From contig NC_086381.1 of the NCBI RefSeq assembly GCF_036588685.1, forward strand, positions 46,561,431 through 46,625,430: DNA of 64,000 nucleotides. Reading direction: 5' to 3'. Both the position numbers and the translations under genes were made by a program. Below the pieces are notes generated by a model. That model worked only from the letters and a program-made list of their open reading frames with translations, was not told the DNA's origin and did not search any database. Positions 34,195-46,554 of this stretch are shown here, piece by piece; position 1 is the stretch's first letter; every line of letters begins with the position of its first letter. This stretch comes from Mytilus trossulus. Taxonomy: Eukaryota; Mollusca; Bivalvia; Mytilida; Mytilidae.

Positions 34195-36211
34195 CGTGTG
34201 GTCTAGCGGGACGATTATAGTGCAGACGATTTGGTGTCACGATATCTCGGTAGCATGGGTTCGAATCCCGGCGGACGGACTTTTTTTTAAGACCATACTC
34301 GCCATACGGAGGCATACTCGCAAGAGAGAGCCGAAAATTCAATCCCTGAAATTTTGATCCCGGAACGAGATTGCAATTTACCTGGATAAATGATTGGGTA
34401 TAATAAAAAGAAGACCTGTAATATTTGTGAGCCACGGTCACTCATTATAATATCAAGCTAAAAAAAACCCGAAGAATAGCCGAACATTGATGCAGAAAAG
34501 TGACAGCCGTACCCCTATTTTTGACATTATCACCTATCTTGTCAATTAGACTTGTTCACACATTGTTGTCAATAAAATGGAATTATATGCGACTGCCATC
34601 GTATAAGAGGTTTATTTTTTATTTTTTTTTTAAAGTAGATGTAATCCACCATTTTCTCAATAAAACATTTCTTTACCAAGTCCAGAATATGACAGTTTAC
34701 CCATTCGTTTGATGTGTTTCAGCTTTTGATTTTGGCATTTGCTGAGGGAATTTCTGTTTAGAATATTCTTTACAGTTTGGTATTTTTGTTAACTTTTTTT
34801 TCTCCAGATGATAACTAAGAAGCTACATGTTTATACTATTATAACAGATTGCAAAATAAATTTCATGGACACATGTAATGAGGGAAAGATTCCTATTTGC
34901 TTTGAAAGTCACTAGGGCAAGGTCACAGCTACTATATAAAGAGATGTTTAACAATCGTACTGACTGAAATTATAAAATAATGGGGACCATGCATAACAAA
35001 AACCATAAAAAACAAAGCCAGGAATTTACCATAATCTATTCCGTTTAAAGAGGATGAGGGTTTGATATTGTACATTGAATGTTCTTTAATCTTCCTATGT
35101 ATCATAACTGTTGTTATCAAGTTAAAAACCGCTAGATATTGCGATGAAGACAATTCTTTAAATGATCTTATCTTAAAAATGGGTTCTCTAGTTCATTTTG
35201 CCTAGAGATATGTAACGGAAAACCCCCATCAAATACATATTATTTTAACAAACCATTTTCAAGTTCCACCGTTTCATATTGATGGACAGGTCTGCGTCTG
35301 ATAACAGCAGTCACATTGGCCTGTGCCTGTTTACTTTTCTGTCTCACTAATAACATGTCACATGGACTAGTATGCGCAACGAGTTCTCCAATTTTACTAA
35401 TATTTCTGTTTACACCTTCTACTATTTCGTCAGATTGTAAAGAGATGATGACATCTGATAGTTCATTGTATTCCTGCATAGAGTGTATGCTACTGTCGGT
35501 TTCAATCAATTCATGTTCAATCTGTTTACTGACAAGGAAAGTTTGTAGGTCGGATGCATGCTGCTTTGTTATTGAAAAGCTCGTTTGAAGTTCATCTATC
35601 TCCTTTTCTTTCCGCTCTACAGATGCCAAAATTTGGCTAATTTTTTTTCTTTCTTCATTTTCAATTTTTGTTAGTTCCTTTAATAATTCACTTTCAAGAC
35701 AATCAAGATGTTTATTAATTGTATGTCTAGATATCTGAATTTTCTTCTCAATATTCTGTCTATATAGCGTGAAAGATGACAAATTTCCTCTACGATTCTT
35801 TTGAATCATTTTTAAATGTTTAGAAAGTTCTTGCAAAGAATTTTCGATTTCTAACATCATGTTTGATGATTTTATTTTGCAAACGACATCGTTTATATCC
35901 GTCAGATCTGTACAGTTCATATGGTCCCCTATAAGACACTTTGTACAACAAGAACATTCGTGTTTATGACAATAAACTTGATATCTTTCACCATGTAATT
36001 TGCAGGATGCTGCATTTTGAAGGACACTTAAAGATAACTTTTGAAATTCGTTAACCTGTATAATTCCATGATATTTCGAAGCTTTGTTCAGGGCATGGTG
36101 TTCTTTACATTCCTCACAGAGTCCTTCATTACATTCAAAACACCATGCTGTTGAAGGTTTACTTATATGCAAGGAATCGCAAATGCCGCATGCAGTTGTT
36201 TCACTTGCCAT
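33815..36211 (-). CDS. Gene A: B-box/coiled-coil protein with predicted IRS/DOK-type PTB domain
   Basis: Exon A1 (36211-35254) starts at MASETT after acceptor gtcttacag. It reads two B-box zinc fingers: residues 8-48 (CGIC, CFEC, CEEC, HH, H) and 70-100 (CKLH, CHKHEC, CTKC, H), then a coiled coil (about 110-235). No RING precedes them. It meets G|gtttgt in phase 1 after residue 319. Exon A2 (34116-33815) has acceptor cgcttcag and phase 1. It encodes SCFIVTV, GLNGQYRLRIT, WPYKVVRNYAKF and ITVGRKNILGVGTVLFSC, the pattern of an IRS/DOK PTB domain with both phosphotyrosine-contacting Arg positions kept (VVR, VGR). Joined length is about 419 residues. Without the splice, A1 stops four codons after the donor. 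The zinc fingers and PTB are seen; the fusion is inferred from phase and from the parallel gene B. It is probably a cytoplasmic scaffold or signalling adaptor of the large bivalve TRIM-like set. Confidence 0.72.
34153..34290 (+). mobile_element. (TA)n tract and tRNA-derived SINE head in gene A intron
   Basis: About 38 bases of TA repeat are followed by the same tRNA-like head as at 22893, with A box tggtctagcggg and B box ggttcgaatcccgg (34193-34280). The sequence after the B box differs from the intron 8 copy. Confidence 0.75.
34490..34790 (+). repeat. Dispersed repeat family 4 copy in gene A intron
   Basis: Landmarks 'gtacccctatttttgacatt', 'ttgttcacacattgttgtca', 'aatccaccattttctc' and 'catttctttaccaagtccag'. 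Short plus-strand frames here are not genes. Confidence 0.75.
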
Positions 36212-36215
36212 TTTC
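35254..36215 (-). CDS. Gene A exon: tandem B-boxes and coiled coil
   Basis: Acceptor at 36217-36216, four leader bases, ATG at 36211. The longer frame opening at 36277 runs through the acceptor and is not the start. The donor gtttgt at 35253 is shared in sequence and phase with gene B. Confidence 0.85.
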
Positions 36216-37251
36216 CTGTAAGACAAATTTGTATTGTTGACATACCGACGGGAATGTATAAACAAATGTACCTCCAATGTGGTACACTAAGCGTACATGT
36301 AACAATAGTGCCTGGAAGAACAGAGTTTTGTGCCAGTCTTTGTTAAAATCAGGCAATTTAGGTAAAAATCAAAACATGATCAGTAAAAACCCACCGAGCT
36401 AATCATGTTATTTAATACTAACCACCATCCTGAGTTAAAAATTATATGTCTTTTGTTTGTGTGTGTCTGGTAATATCAAATAACATGGTTAGAAAATTGG
36501 TTAGAATGATAGAAAATTACAGAGTTATCTCCCCTTATTTGTTAATTTCTAGTGCATTTCAACCAAATTGTATCTTCTATTACCAGAACAGAAAACGGAA
36601 ATGAATGTTATTTTTGTGCATAGCTACATATTATGAACTAAAATCAATGTCAAATTGGGCGGTTTTTTTTGTCATGTTTTCACCACTGCCTGATTCTTAG
36701 GCAGACTGGCACTTAATGCTATATTCGTTTTTATTGTAAGGGTTCATGTTACCTTTACCTCACTTGTGTTAATATTGTCATGTGAAACAAGAACTATCTT
36801 TAAAAAAGATATCCGACGTATTTAAATTTTAGTATTTGTCTAAAACTATCATTTCGATAACCTTCAAAAGCACAATGAAATCTTTAATTAAATCTCCATC
36901 TGAATGTAACTACAAGAAAGTCTGGTTATATTAAGGCAATAATATATAAGAATATTGTAATGACAGTGCACTGAAAACCTGCATAGTTTGACACAATTTG
37001 TCCTTGGTGCACATGCGTAGGTGCTTTCTAAAAGTCATGTACGTTCGTACAACAAAGCTTACATTAAAAAACTACATAATTGTTCCGAATAAACAGCTGT
37101 CATGGATGCAAAGAGCTATTGGAGAAACAATCATTTTAATAAAAATATAAATCTTTGTAAGATATAGTTCAAATATTTATAGTTTTTCACTTGCTTTCCA
37201 TCCCGATTTAATTAACGAGACGTTTTTTCAAACACAACCAAATCACCCACC
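36216..37251. other. Upstream region of gene A
   Basis: Should contain the untranslated first exon and promoter of gene A, because the coding exon begins at an acceptor. I cannot place the exon. 37195-37250 upstream of the divergent small ORF is GC-richer. Confidence 0.4.
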
Positions 37252-37500
37252 ATGACAGCATTTTGTTCAATCACAGAAAGGGTTTTCGAGCATAAGTATT
37301 CTGTTGCCATAGTTAAGCGTCCTTATGTTCAAAGGGCACAAACCGAAACTATATCGACTACGTCGAAAAAAATGCAACTAATGCTTTCCGAAAACATTGA
37401 ACAAATCAGCCTTCCGGAAAACAGCGGCGTGAATAAGGACATAAACAAGTACATTATTTGGACAAATGACATAATTATAGGCACCCAGTTGTCAGCATAG
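37252..37500 (+). CDS. Small ORF of 82 codons, function unknown
   Basis: ATG in a good start context (cacccaccATGa). Codon use is more balanced than in the flanks, and the product is polar (MTAFCSITERVFEHKYSVAI, then VKRPYVQRAQTETISTTSKK, ending TQLSA). No signal peptide, membrane segment or family was recognised. It lies about 1 kb upstream of gene A in divergent orientation. It could be a small single-exon gene, an exon of a longer gene, or a chance frame. No homology support. Confidence 0.25.
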   Translation: MTAFCSITERVFEHKYSVAIVKRPYVQRAQTETISTTSKKMQLMLSENIEQISLPENSGVNKDINKYIIWTNDIIIGTQLSA

Positions 37501-39119
37501 CACTGGAATTAAGTTTTTACAACAGAACATTTGTTAGACACTAATTTAAAGACAAGGTATTCGCAACTCAACACTCTCTTACGGGAAAATATACACCGAA
37601 TATTGGGAAAAAGTCATATAATGAAAAATCTGAAACAGATACACGGAATTGTGACGATTGGCAACAAGTACTATGTAGCACAATCCTCGTCAAATTAAAG
37701 TTTAATGTAGGGAACAAATATTACACAATCAACAAGAGTGCAAACTAAACAATAACAGAGCAAGATTTTAGAAATACAAAATGTACATAGCCAGATTAGA
37801 ACTTACAAAGGTACAGGTATATACAGCTAAAGTAAAATCTCGATTTGAAAAGACATAGCTAGATTTCAATATTATCCAGCTAGAAGTGCATATAACCAGC
37901 TTTAAAGGCCGTACTTTAACCTATAATGGTTTACTTTTTAAATTGTTATTTGGATGGAGAGTTGTCTCATTGGCATTCACACCACATCTTCCTATATCTA
38001 TTATATGTTTGGAGTCTCCCTTCCACATCTGATGAATATTTATATCTCCCAAGTTCGCGTTTTATATCTGTTATTTGACACCCACCTGCGTTTCCGAATG
38101 GAAATAAAAATGATGTGCTAAAATAAATCATAAATTTTTCATATCTCTGGAACTACAATATATCTTAATTAGTTGACAAAGGGATTCAACAAAATATTAA
38201 CAACATCAAACGATGTCACTCCGGTTTTGCCATTTTGAACTAATTCATGGACAAGATACAAAACTTTCGCACTAGTATACCAATATTGAAACTGAAACTG
38301 TCATTTTGATCTGAACAGAAATTTTGATTTGTTTTGGTCTACACCATTTTTTTCAAGGATGATGTGATTGTAGCTTTCAACAGAGTTTTTGTTACCCTGA
38401 TTCAAGTCAAAATCTATTATATTAATTCTATTTATATGCTGTTAAAAAAATTAATATGTTTCATATGCTTTATATTTTTATGACGGGTGCCACAGGTAGA
38501 GCAGATTAAACTAATCCTTCCGGGGCTCTTTCAGTCACCAAGGTTTCTAGTTTGTTAATCGTTGTGTTTAGTTATTTTGTGGTTTGTAAACTGTTGCTTT
38601 TGTGTTTGTTCCGAATCTTGGTGTTTTGAAAAGATTCTTTTGATGTTTCGTTAACATATGAGTTTTGATTCTTTCTTTTGTAGATCTTTGTACCTGTCGC
38701 CTCTGTTTTATAAGGTATTCATTTTTATTGAATTAGCCGAACGTAAAAGATAGTGTCGATTGAACAGAAAACCAGTGTTTGTTTTCCGAAAGATTACCAA
38801 TGAAATGAAAGCGTTCAGGCTACCAAGATTGTTTTGCTCTGTATGAGGTCATTCGAAAAGTATAAACGTTGCGAATAATTTCAGCTGCGTGAAACTCATT
38901 TGTTGCAATAAACCCTTATAAAACGAGAAGATAAGGTATAAAAAAGAAAAAAAAAATACTGAACTCCATTGATAACTCAAAACGAAAAGACCTATATCAA
39001 ACTGCAAAACCATACGCTCAAAACACAAAAAGAATGGCAAACACATTCAACAGACATGTACCTACGTAGGAACATACATAACAAGTATGTTTCATTTTAA
39101 TAATTTATTTTGATTTGCT
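37501..39119. other. Intergenic, repeat fragments only
   Basis: 37940-37995 is the end of a family 1 copy in reverse ('gagttgtctcattggcattc'). 38935-39060 is a short reverse family 4 copy. Nothing else recognised. Confidence 0.5.
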
Positions 39120-39390
39120 TAAAGCAATCTCCCGGCATTGTTAAATAACAATCCTATCAGAAAGAAATGTAACATTTGTGATGACACGAGCATTCACAAT
39201 AAATTGCACAAGTAAATTAAAGAAACACTTAATAGAAATCGTGTTTTCCTGATCCTTGCAAAATATGTTATCATAAGTTTTAAATGCGTCTTTTAGTAAT
39301 TTTATTGGGATGTAAACGCGTTGAACGTGCGCACATCTTTAGAACGAAGCGCCTCCGCCTTGTAGTAATATTCGTAATCATCATAAAAAC
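39120..39390 (+). repeat. Dispersed repeat family 3 copy
   Basis: Shares 'ttttattgggatgtaaacgc' and 'cacatctttagaacgaagcg' type wording and order with 21880-22090 and the reverse of 24110-24300. Confidence 0.55.
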
Positions 39391-41282
39391 TATTTCAACA
39401 TTGAAAAGCAAAACGACATGTATAATTTCTTTGTAAAATTCAATCTGTCTAATAGTGTAATTTAATTGTCCGTACCAAATCAAAGTATGCATGTTTAAAT
39501 CTAACTGCGTATAACAAAATATCTCTTTACATTTTAACTTTGCTGGTGTAACAACTTTTTAGCGTTTCAATAATGTGTTGACGAAAACATTGTATAATTA
39601 TTTTTTAATAGTGATGAAGTAAGAAAAATAGTACCATTGTACATTAACCCGGGGGAGTTTATTTTGTTAATTCTCATAATCGCCGTTGAAGTCTCTCTAA
39701 GATTTTTAAGATGACAAAATAGTTCAATTTGTGCAAAGACCACCAGTTTAAAGGTTAAACCAAATAATAGGCTGTACACGTGGGCAACCGTGCAATTAGT
39801 TTTCAAAGTTCTTAAAATTTTATCCAAAATTGATATGTATAGATTGCATTTCTATACATATTGAGAATGAAATTTTCCACAGGAACTCCTTTTACGGCTA
39901 AATCTGTTTCGCTGTAATTATGAAGGTTTGATCAAAATTATATCCTAGAATGGAAAGTGGATATGCACTACTATTTTTTTCAAAGGTCAAAATATAGGGC
40001 TGTGCGGCATATCTTCAACTTTAATAAACCCCGAATATCTAAGACTTTAAATTTACACTAAAATAGCTACCCCTTCATTGAAATTAGGATTTCCACGGAT
40101 ATCAATATGATCAATATGCATACGTATTTTAACTGATAACATTCCCATGTTATGTCTCTAAGAAATGAAACATCAAGATTATAACTATCAACCAATTTGT
40201 CAACAAAATTAATTATATATGAATATTACATATCTTCTCAAAAGGGGTGTGATTTGAGAAACGACAGAAATGTATTTACAAAGTGCAACCTAAACTAACA
40301 GTTATACAAAAAAACCTCTATAAAACACTTTTTTCATAACAATACTTTTTTTTCAGAATTCTAGCATTAAAGAAATCATTGCATACAATCTAAGCGTTCC
40401 TTTACAATACATTTTATACCCTCAACCCTTTTGTTCTCAAGAATTTGAAAACAAGACTTTAACGATTGCCAGCCAACCCTATGTGCATGTTTTCTGACAT
40501 GAAATGTCTAGAACCTGTTTGGAACAATTCTGAAAATAATTGGTTTCATTTCAGAATACTAAAAAAAAAGTAATGGTTAGCAGTCAATCATCTACCATTC
40601 AAAAGTATATAAAGTGTCCAATCTGCCTCTGTCTCCAGTCCACATCTTACTGTATGCCTATTTGTCAATGAAAGTTCCCATTTTCAGCCTCAAATGGTCA
40701 TTGTAGAAATATTGTCACAACAGTATCATCTCTAACCATTTATCTAACATAATTAAGCTTATATATGTGCTAGAAGTGATTAAACAAAGCCATATTTGCA
40801 AAATTTGTAAGAATGAAGATACTAGCCTGAAGTATGAATTCACTAAAAGTTTTATAAAAAAAACCCTGCTTACATCTGATTTGTGTATAACTTCTTAGGG
40901 TAGGTATTGTTTTCTATGCAAAAGCCAGTTTAAATAACAAAATCGTGGCAGTTACAAGTTAATTTTTTTTATGGCCAGGGGGTAACACACCTTCATTTGT
41001 TAAAAGAAATATATTTGTTTATCAACACATACTTTATCTAACTATACTTTTCACTCTACAATATTGAATAAGTATTAAATTTCACATTTAATGTTGAAGA
41101 ATTTAATAGTTATGCTCATATTTAAATACCACACACATGTAAATGTTGGTTGTAGCTAAAATACAATGGAGGGTGTCATATAAATAAAAATCTTGCGTGG
41201 TATGTAATTGACAATATATCTAAGACGATTTAAAATTGATAGTAAATTTTAGTGAGGCCAAATTATACATAGCATAAGTCAT
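39391..41282. other. Intergenic, no recognised feature
   Basis: AT-rich with no open frame of note and no repeat family that I could pair within the window. Confidence 0.5.
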
Positions 41283-41450
41283 TGATGACACTTCCTCGGC
41301 CCGAATGAATTTTAACATCTCTTTTCCTCGGTGGTAACTGATTGGTTATGCTGTATAGTTTTTTTATTTACTTGCACATAATTTTATTTATGCGACGTTG
41401 GTTTGTCAATCCTTTGGGATGAGCTGAACTACGAAAATAAAAGCAATCAT
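41283..41450 (+). mobile_element. Possible solo LTR with primer-binding-like site
   Basis: Starts tgatgacacttcctcgg and ends aataaaagcaatca. It has an inverted CCAAT motif (gattggttatg) and a poly(A) signal near the end. Three bases on comes TGGCGACCCCGA, a plausible tRNA primer-binding sequence (starts TGG). The size (about 168 bp) is like short Gypsy/Mag-class LTRs of bivalves. No gag-pol follows and no second LTR was found, so a promoter or another repeat is an alternative. Confidence 0.25.
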
Positions 41451-41733
41451 TATGGCGACCCCGATTTTTGCAGATGTAAAGGGTATTATACTCATGGTAA
41501 TATATATTTTGTAATTCAATTACAATTTTAACAAAACTTGGTGTTCTCGGGTAAAACTATAGCAGTACAGGTAGTGGAAAACAACAACAAGGAGCAACAA
41601 TCAGATTGAGACACAGGTTTAATGATCGAAATTATTAGGTGTATCCGAACAAGAGTAACGACTTTAGTCACCATGTACAGCTTTTTTGACAGAAATTTGG
41701 TTATCACAAATACTTTCTGATTCCTTCATTTTG

Positions 41734-42196
41734 TATAAGATTACACACTGTCAGGCAAAATTTGAAAACGTGAGATTCACCTCAAACGAGCTTATACGTA
41801 AAACTCACGTGTGAATTTTCATGTGATTTTCACGTGAATCGAAATTCAAATGATTCTCACGTAAAATATATCACATAAATTTCACGTGAACTTTTCAAAA
41901 AAAGAAATTGGTATTTGTCATGATTTTATTTAAATTTGAAAATTTAGATGTTGTTTGAAATACTTTATTTAAAAAATTTATGTGAAATTCACGTGAACAA
42001 AATTCATGTGAATTTCACGTGAAATTCACATTAGTTTCACATGAGATTCACATGAAACTCACATAAACTGATTTCACGTGAGTTTCACGTATAAGCTGGT
42101 TTGAGTTGAAATTCGTGTGAATTTCACGTGAGATTCACATGAATTTTAATTTACGTGACATTGATGTGAATTAAATTTGCCTGTGTATAAGAATTA
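41734..42196. mobile_element. TIR element packed with CACGTG palindromes
   Basis: The ends read acactgtcaggcaaaattt and, inverted, aaatttgcctgtgt. They are flanked by near-identical tataagatta / tataagaatta, a probable target duplication. Internal arms 'gagcttatacgtaaaactca' and 'gagtttcacgtataagct' are also inverted. Seven CACGTG sites plus many near versions (ttcacatgaa, tcacgtaa) lie in about 400 bp. No ORF. Confidence 0.8.
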
Positions 42197-42482
42197 AAAT
42201 GTGTTTTTCATTTAAATTTACAGAGTATTGCTATGTTGATGTATATTTTGAATATATTCACGTGTTTAGAAAGTCCTACATATTTCTATATCAATCGGAA
42301 AGTACACACTTTCATGTGCTTCTGTCGTAATGTTAACATTTTTAAACAGTATTAAACTTCTTATCTTTGAAATATATTCAGGTGAATTATATCCTACCTT
42401 TTTTGCATACAAACACATCGCAATGTTGAATAGTTTAAACTCAATCACGACAAAATTATTATGACGAATATTTTATATTTAC

Positions 42483-42595
42483 CTATCGTCAATGCTACCG
42501 CCGTGTTCTATCGCCAAGGAAGTAATCAACTCATTTTTTGTCATTTGAGGCATGTATTTTAAAGTAAGGGGACAATTTATAAAGATTAATTGAAT
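42483..42595 (-). other. Exon-like segment, unassigned
   Basis: On the minus strand acceptor ttttatttttag is followed by 113 open bases reading CPLTLKYMPQMTKNELITSL, then AIEHGGSIDD, to donor AG|gtaaat. GC rises in the second half. The protein is not recognised. It lies on the same strand as genes A and B but resembles neither. Confidence 0.2.
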
Positions 42596-44744
42596 CTAAA
42601 AATAAAATGATTACTATCAAATAAGTTATTAACCTCAATACTTGAAGTTGAAATAAAGCAGGACAAGGAAGCAACACGAAGACAGGTAACGTTTTGCATT
42701 GATCATAAGACATCGAATGATTTAAAATAATCACAGTGAGTTATGTTTATCTGTTATCTGAGATCAATTTAAACTGTTAGCTGTTTTCAACCCAGGTTGT
42801 TAACTGTTATGGGCATTTTTGCATTATTTGTTAACTGTTTTTGCCAAAATTGAGGTGTTGTTATCATGTTAACCCTATTGCCCCCCTCTTTTAAGACAAA
42901 AAATAAGAATAAATATTAATCATTAATATTTATGATTATAGATATGTGTACAGGTAAATTGGCGCAAATGAGTTCCGAATGTTGGCGCAATTGATACATT
43001 TTGAAAACAAAATTTGGCGCAAATGATACCCCTGAAAAACAGTAATTGGCGCAAAAGAACTGCTGCCATTACTTTATTTTATATACTATATATTGACTAT
43101 AAAGTTCATTTCTCAAATCATTATCTTTTTCCTTAATGTATGTTAATATTTATGATATGTACGAATTTACAAATAAAAACAGTCATCCACTAGTACTAGG
43201 TCTCTATGTTAATTTTATTTTTATGTAAAAAATAATTCAGTAGGTATAAAAAATCTACCATTGGATGTTAATCAACCAACAATCAACCAATAAACACATA
43301 ATTTAACAACATTCCAATAAAAAAAAAATACAACATAAAAGTGCTTTAAATGTCAGTTCCAATGAACCATGTGACTTTACACATTTAAATAATAAAATGA
43401 CATTAACTGACCAGTAGAAAAAAATGAATTTCAGTAAAATAAGATGTCATGTGATTCTTAGAATGTCTCATGAAATTACAAAGTATTCTCCATTGTCCAA
43501 TTAAAAAAATGTTTGATATATTATAAACAGTACATTGTAGGCAAATAAGATCAAACTGGATATAGAATTTTCATGTATATTGATACCTTCATATGCTATT
43601 TTCTTATTTTCACCATTTTTTGTTTTTACATTTTTGGTCAGCAAGTGTGCACTTAAAAAGGCAGACAATGTTTATTCTGTAGGTATTTCTTGATAAATAA
43701 ATTCATCTTTGAATGGTTTTACACTAGTAATTTTGGGGCCCTTTATAGCTTATTGTTCGGTATAATAATAAAATCTAAAAAGTAAAAATTCAGCATTTTT
43801 ATAGGTATCATTATATTTGGATATTTAAAGTCACATATGGTACAATGAAAGAGACATTTAAATCACATGTATGTTGCTTTTGTTTGGTTTGAATGCTGTT
43901 AGACTATAAATACTTATTCCATCAAATATTTACGACCTAAAAATCCTAAAGACCTAATGAGTAATTTTTCAAATAATAAATAAAAAAACTATGAAATTAA
44001 TTGTCAGAGTTCGTGTATATCATCATGATCATATATTAACATGTAGCTAGACAAATAATATGATTCAAAAATGATTTTTAAGAATTTTTCTGCAGGTATA
44101 TTGAAACAAAGGGACAATAAAACAATGTTATCTTTATATGATCATGACCAGTAAGATATCCTTATCACGGGTAGTAAGGTCGTCATATCGAGAAGCATTT
44201 AGTACAGTGATTTTGTCATAGTTTGGATAAGTTTGACATGAGGGTGATAAGTGTTTTTGATGACAATCAATGCAAAAATGTAAACATTCGGATATTTTGT
44301 AAAAAAAACTTCTTATCAATAATTCAAGGTGGTAAGTACCTTTGTATAAAGTAAATATGTTAGTACATCACAAGTTATAGCATATAGTTAATGATTTAAC
44401 ACAGAACAAAACTTGCGTATGTCAAAATTTAAAAGTTGCTAATTGGTTTAACGTGCATCAAAAAAGTTATTATCTTTCTGATGTTACATCACATATTTCT
44501 TCGTGGTATAATACTGCCGTCAAATATTCTGAAAAATACCTTCTTTTGCACTCAATTCAAAATTACTGAAATATCTGTGTCATGGTTTGGTTCATTCGTG
44601 TCATGGTTTAGTTCATGTTCAACATAGTTCAGTTATGTAATTCTTGTCGTGTATAATGAAGAGTTACTATCAAAATTAACAACAATTGTTTCATTTGAAA
44701 CACAAAAGGGCATTAAAACGTACATACAATGTAGTAATATGTGA
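42596..44744. other. Intergenic, repeat fragments only
   Basis: 42960-43070 repeats 'ggcgcaaatga' three or four times. 43255-43300 is the 'ggatgttaatcaacc' repeat tail. 44150-44290 ('gggtagtaaggtcgtcatat') is related to 56100-56180. No gene seen. Confidence 0.5.
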
Positions 44745-44895
44745 AAAGTAGATGCAATATGATTGCACTGAGACAACTATCCACCTGAGATCAAAGGACG
44801 TAGATGTTAGCAACTATATGTCATCAAGAGGCCTTCAAAATTCAACAATGAGCTAAACCATACTTCTTAGCAAGCTATAAAAGGCTGCGACAACA
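44745..44895 (+). repeat. Family 1 repeat copy
   Basis: Diverged copy: 'atgcaatatgattgcactga', 'agcaactatatgtcatc', 'ttcaacaatgagctaaacc' and 'agctataaaaggct'. Confidence 0.7.
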
Positions 44896-45369
44896 TTCAA
44901 TGTATAGGAATTCCAATAAGAAAATCACCAGCCTAATTTCTGTTCAAAACGAATAGCAAAATATGATATACAGTTACAAACGATATTCACGGCATTACAG
45001 ACACTTAACTTGAGACAGTATATACAAAATATTGCGGAGTTAAACATGTTTGTGGGCTCCCCAACCTCTTCTTCGCCTTAACCATGGCAGACATGTAAGA
45101 TTTACCAGATCGGGTCTAAACAATAAAATCAAGTTGATTTAGTGGGACCTAGTTTCAAACCAATAACAAATTATGAAAAAAATCATGATTCCAAGATAGC
45201 TTTCTTTTAAATTTCAGGATGGAATTCTGCTGCCAATATTGTGAGCTGTACAATTTAGACATATTTTCAATTCTAGGACACACAATACTAAATCATTACA
45301 TAAAAAGTAAAATATTTGAAAGAATTAAGTAATACTATACATGATGCATTTATACAATATTACTGCCAT

Positions 45370-46280
45370 TGTATGTAAAGTGCGAATCCAGTTTGTTCAT
45401 TTTCACTGTTATATGCGAGTGTGTCTATTAGAATAAAGGATGACGGGGAAAACTGCGTTTGTTTACTTTTTGAAAGTCCGAAATAATTGATTTAAATGTA
45501 TGTTTTAACACAATTAAATAAAAATAAACTATCTAATGTATAATCACAAGATTAAAGTCCAAAAAAGTGTAATTAAAGCAGCTGAATCTATAATATCGTT
45601 GACTGGATGCTTTTCATTTTAACTATATATTTGCGATGAATTATCGCTGAAAGTGCAATCATTTCTGATGTGGAATTTTTGCAGGTGCGATGAATTTTCG
45701 TTATTATTTTATATGATAATTCGATATGCAATAACTGAAAATAGTCTTAAAAAAATGAAAAATGACTTTAATACTGATGATATTTAAAAAGCAAGCTGGT
45801 CGTAGATGATCACTTGAATATACACGAGTATAACCAACTTATGGTTGATTTCGGACATTGTGTACTGTTCATCGATATTTTTTCTGTACTTAATTTTCTG
45901 TTTTTTTTCCGTCATAGTTCTGTACCGTTCGTAAGTAAAACATCGAGAACATAGTTATGGGAAATTCAAACATATATCAAGGTGACTCGATTGTTACTCG
46001 AACTTTCTTTACTGTATAAGATGTATATAAAATGACATTACAATAATTAATTATGCAGCCATCCAAACGTCAAATGTAAAGCAATTGTTTGTGCGAGACG
46101 AAAACGTTACCACTTATCACTCGTGAAATGAAGATCTTTATGTGACTTGTCTTTGATCTTCATAGATGCTTCCATTAGAGCTATTTTCATAATGCTTGTA
46201 GTTAAACGGTTTGGATGGCTTGTTTGCTTTTTTAGTATAAATGTGTGCTCTTATCTCAATTACAATGCCTAGGAAACATG
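45370..46280. repeat. Block paralogous to 54090-55500
   Basis: Shares ordered phrases with the intron of gene B next to its PTB exon: 'cattttcactgttatatgcg', 'gaaaactgcgtttgtttact', 'tgtatgttttaacacaa', 'gatgaattatcgctgaaagt', 'gcaagctggtcgtagatg' and, at the far end, 'gtataaatgtgtgctc'. No PTB exon is found next to it here. Confidence 0.7.
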
Positions 46281-46368
46281 TATACAAACCAAGCAAGCAA
46301 GTCTTAAATATGTTCTGTATATTTAGACCGAATCGTAAACTTCTTTTCCGATAGCAATCATTTGATTT

Positions 46369-46389
46369 GGGGGGGGGGGGGGGGGGGGG
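46369..46389 (+). repeat. Poly(G) tract, 21 bases
   Basis: Uninterrupted G run ending in attgag. It can form G-quadruplexes; its true length is uncertain in any assembly. Confidence 0.85.
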
Positions 46390-46554
46390 ATTGAGTTACT
46401 TGAAATGGCACATAAGTTTATATAACAACAGATTTCTTTTTGGAAAAATAACTATATTAATGTTTTATTGAGGAAAATGAGTATAGTCTAATTTTCAAAA
46501 GTTTCCAAGGGGCGGAGGAGGACACAAACCCTCCTAGCAGGTTCGGATCACTAC

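Noticed and set aside
36212..36277. Upstream ATG adding 22 residues to gene A
   Set aside because: It lies beyond a good acceptor that aligns with gene B, where the protein starts four bases after the acceptor.
41360..41431. Terminal exon joined in phase to the candidate at 42483-42595
   Set aside because: An acceptor (ttattttcgtag) and a compatible phase exist, but the stretch reads better as the end of an LTR-like repeat and encodes nothing recognisable.
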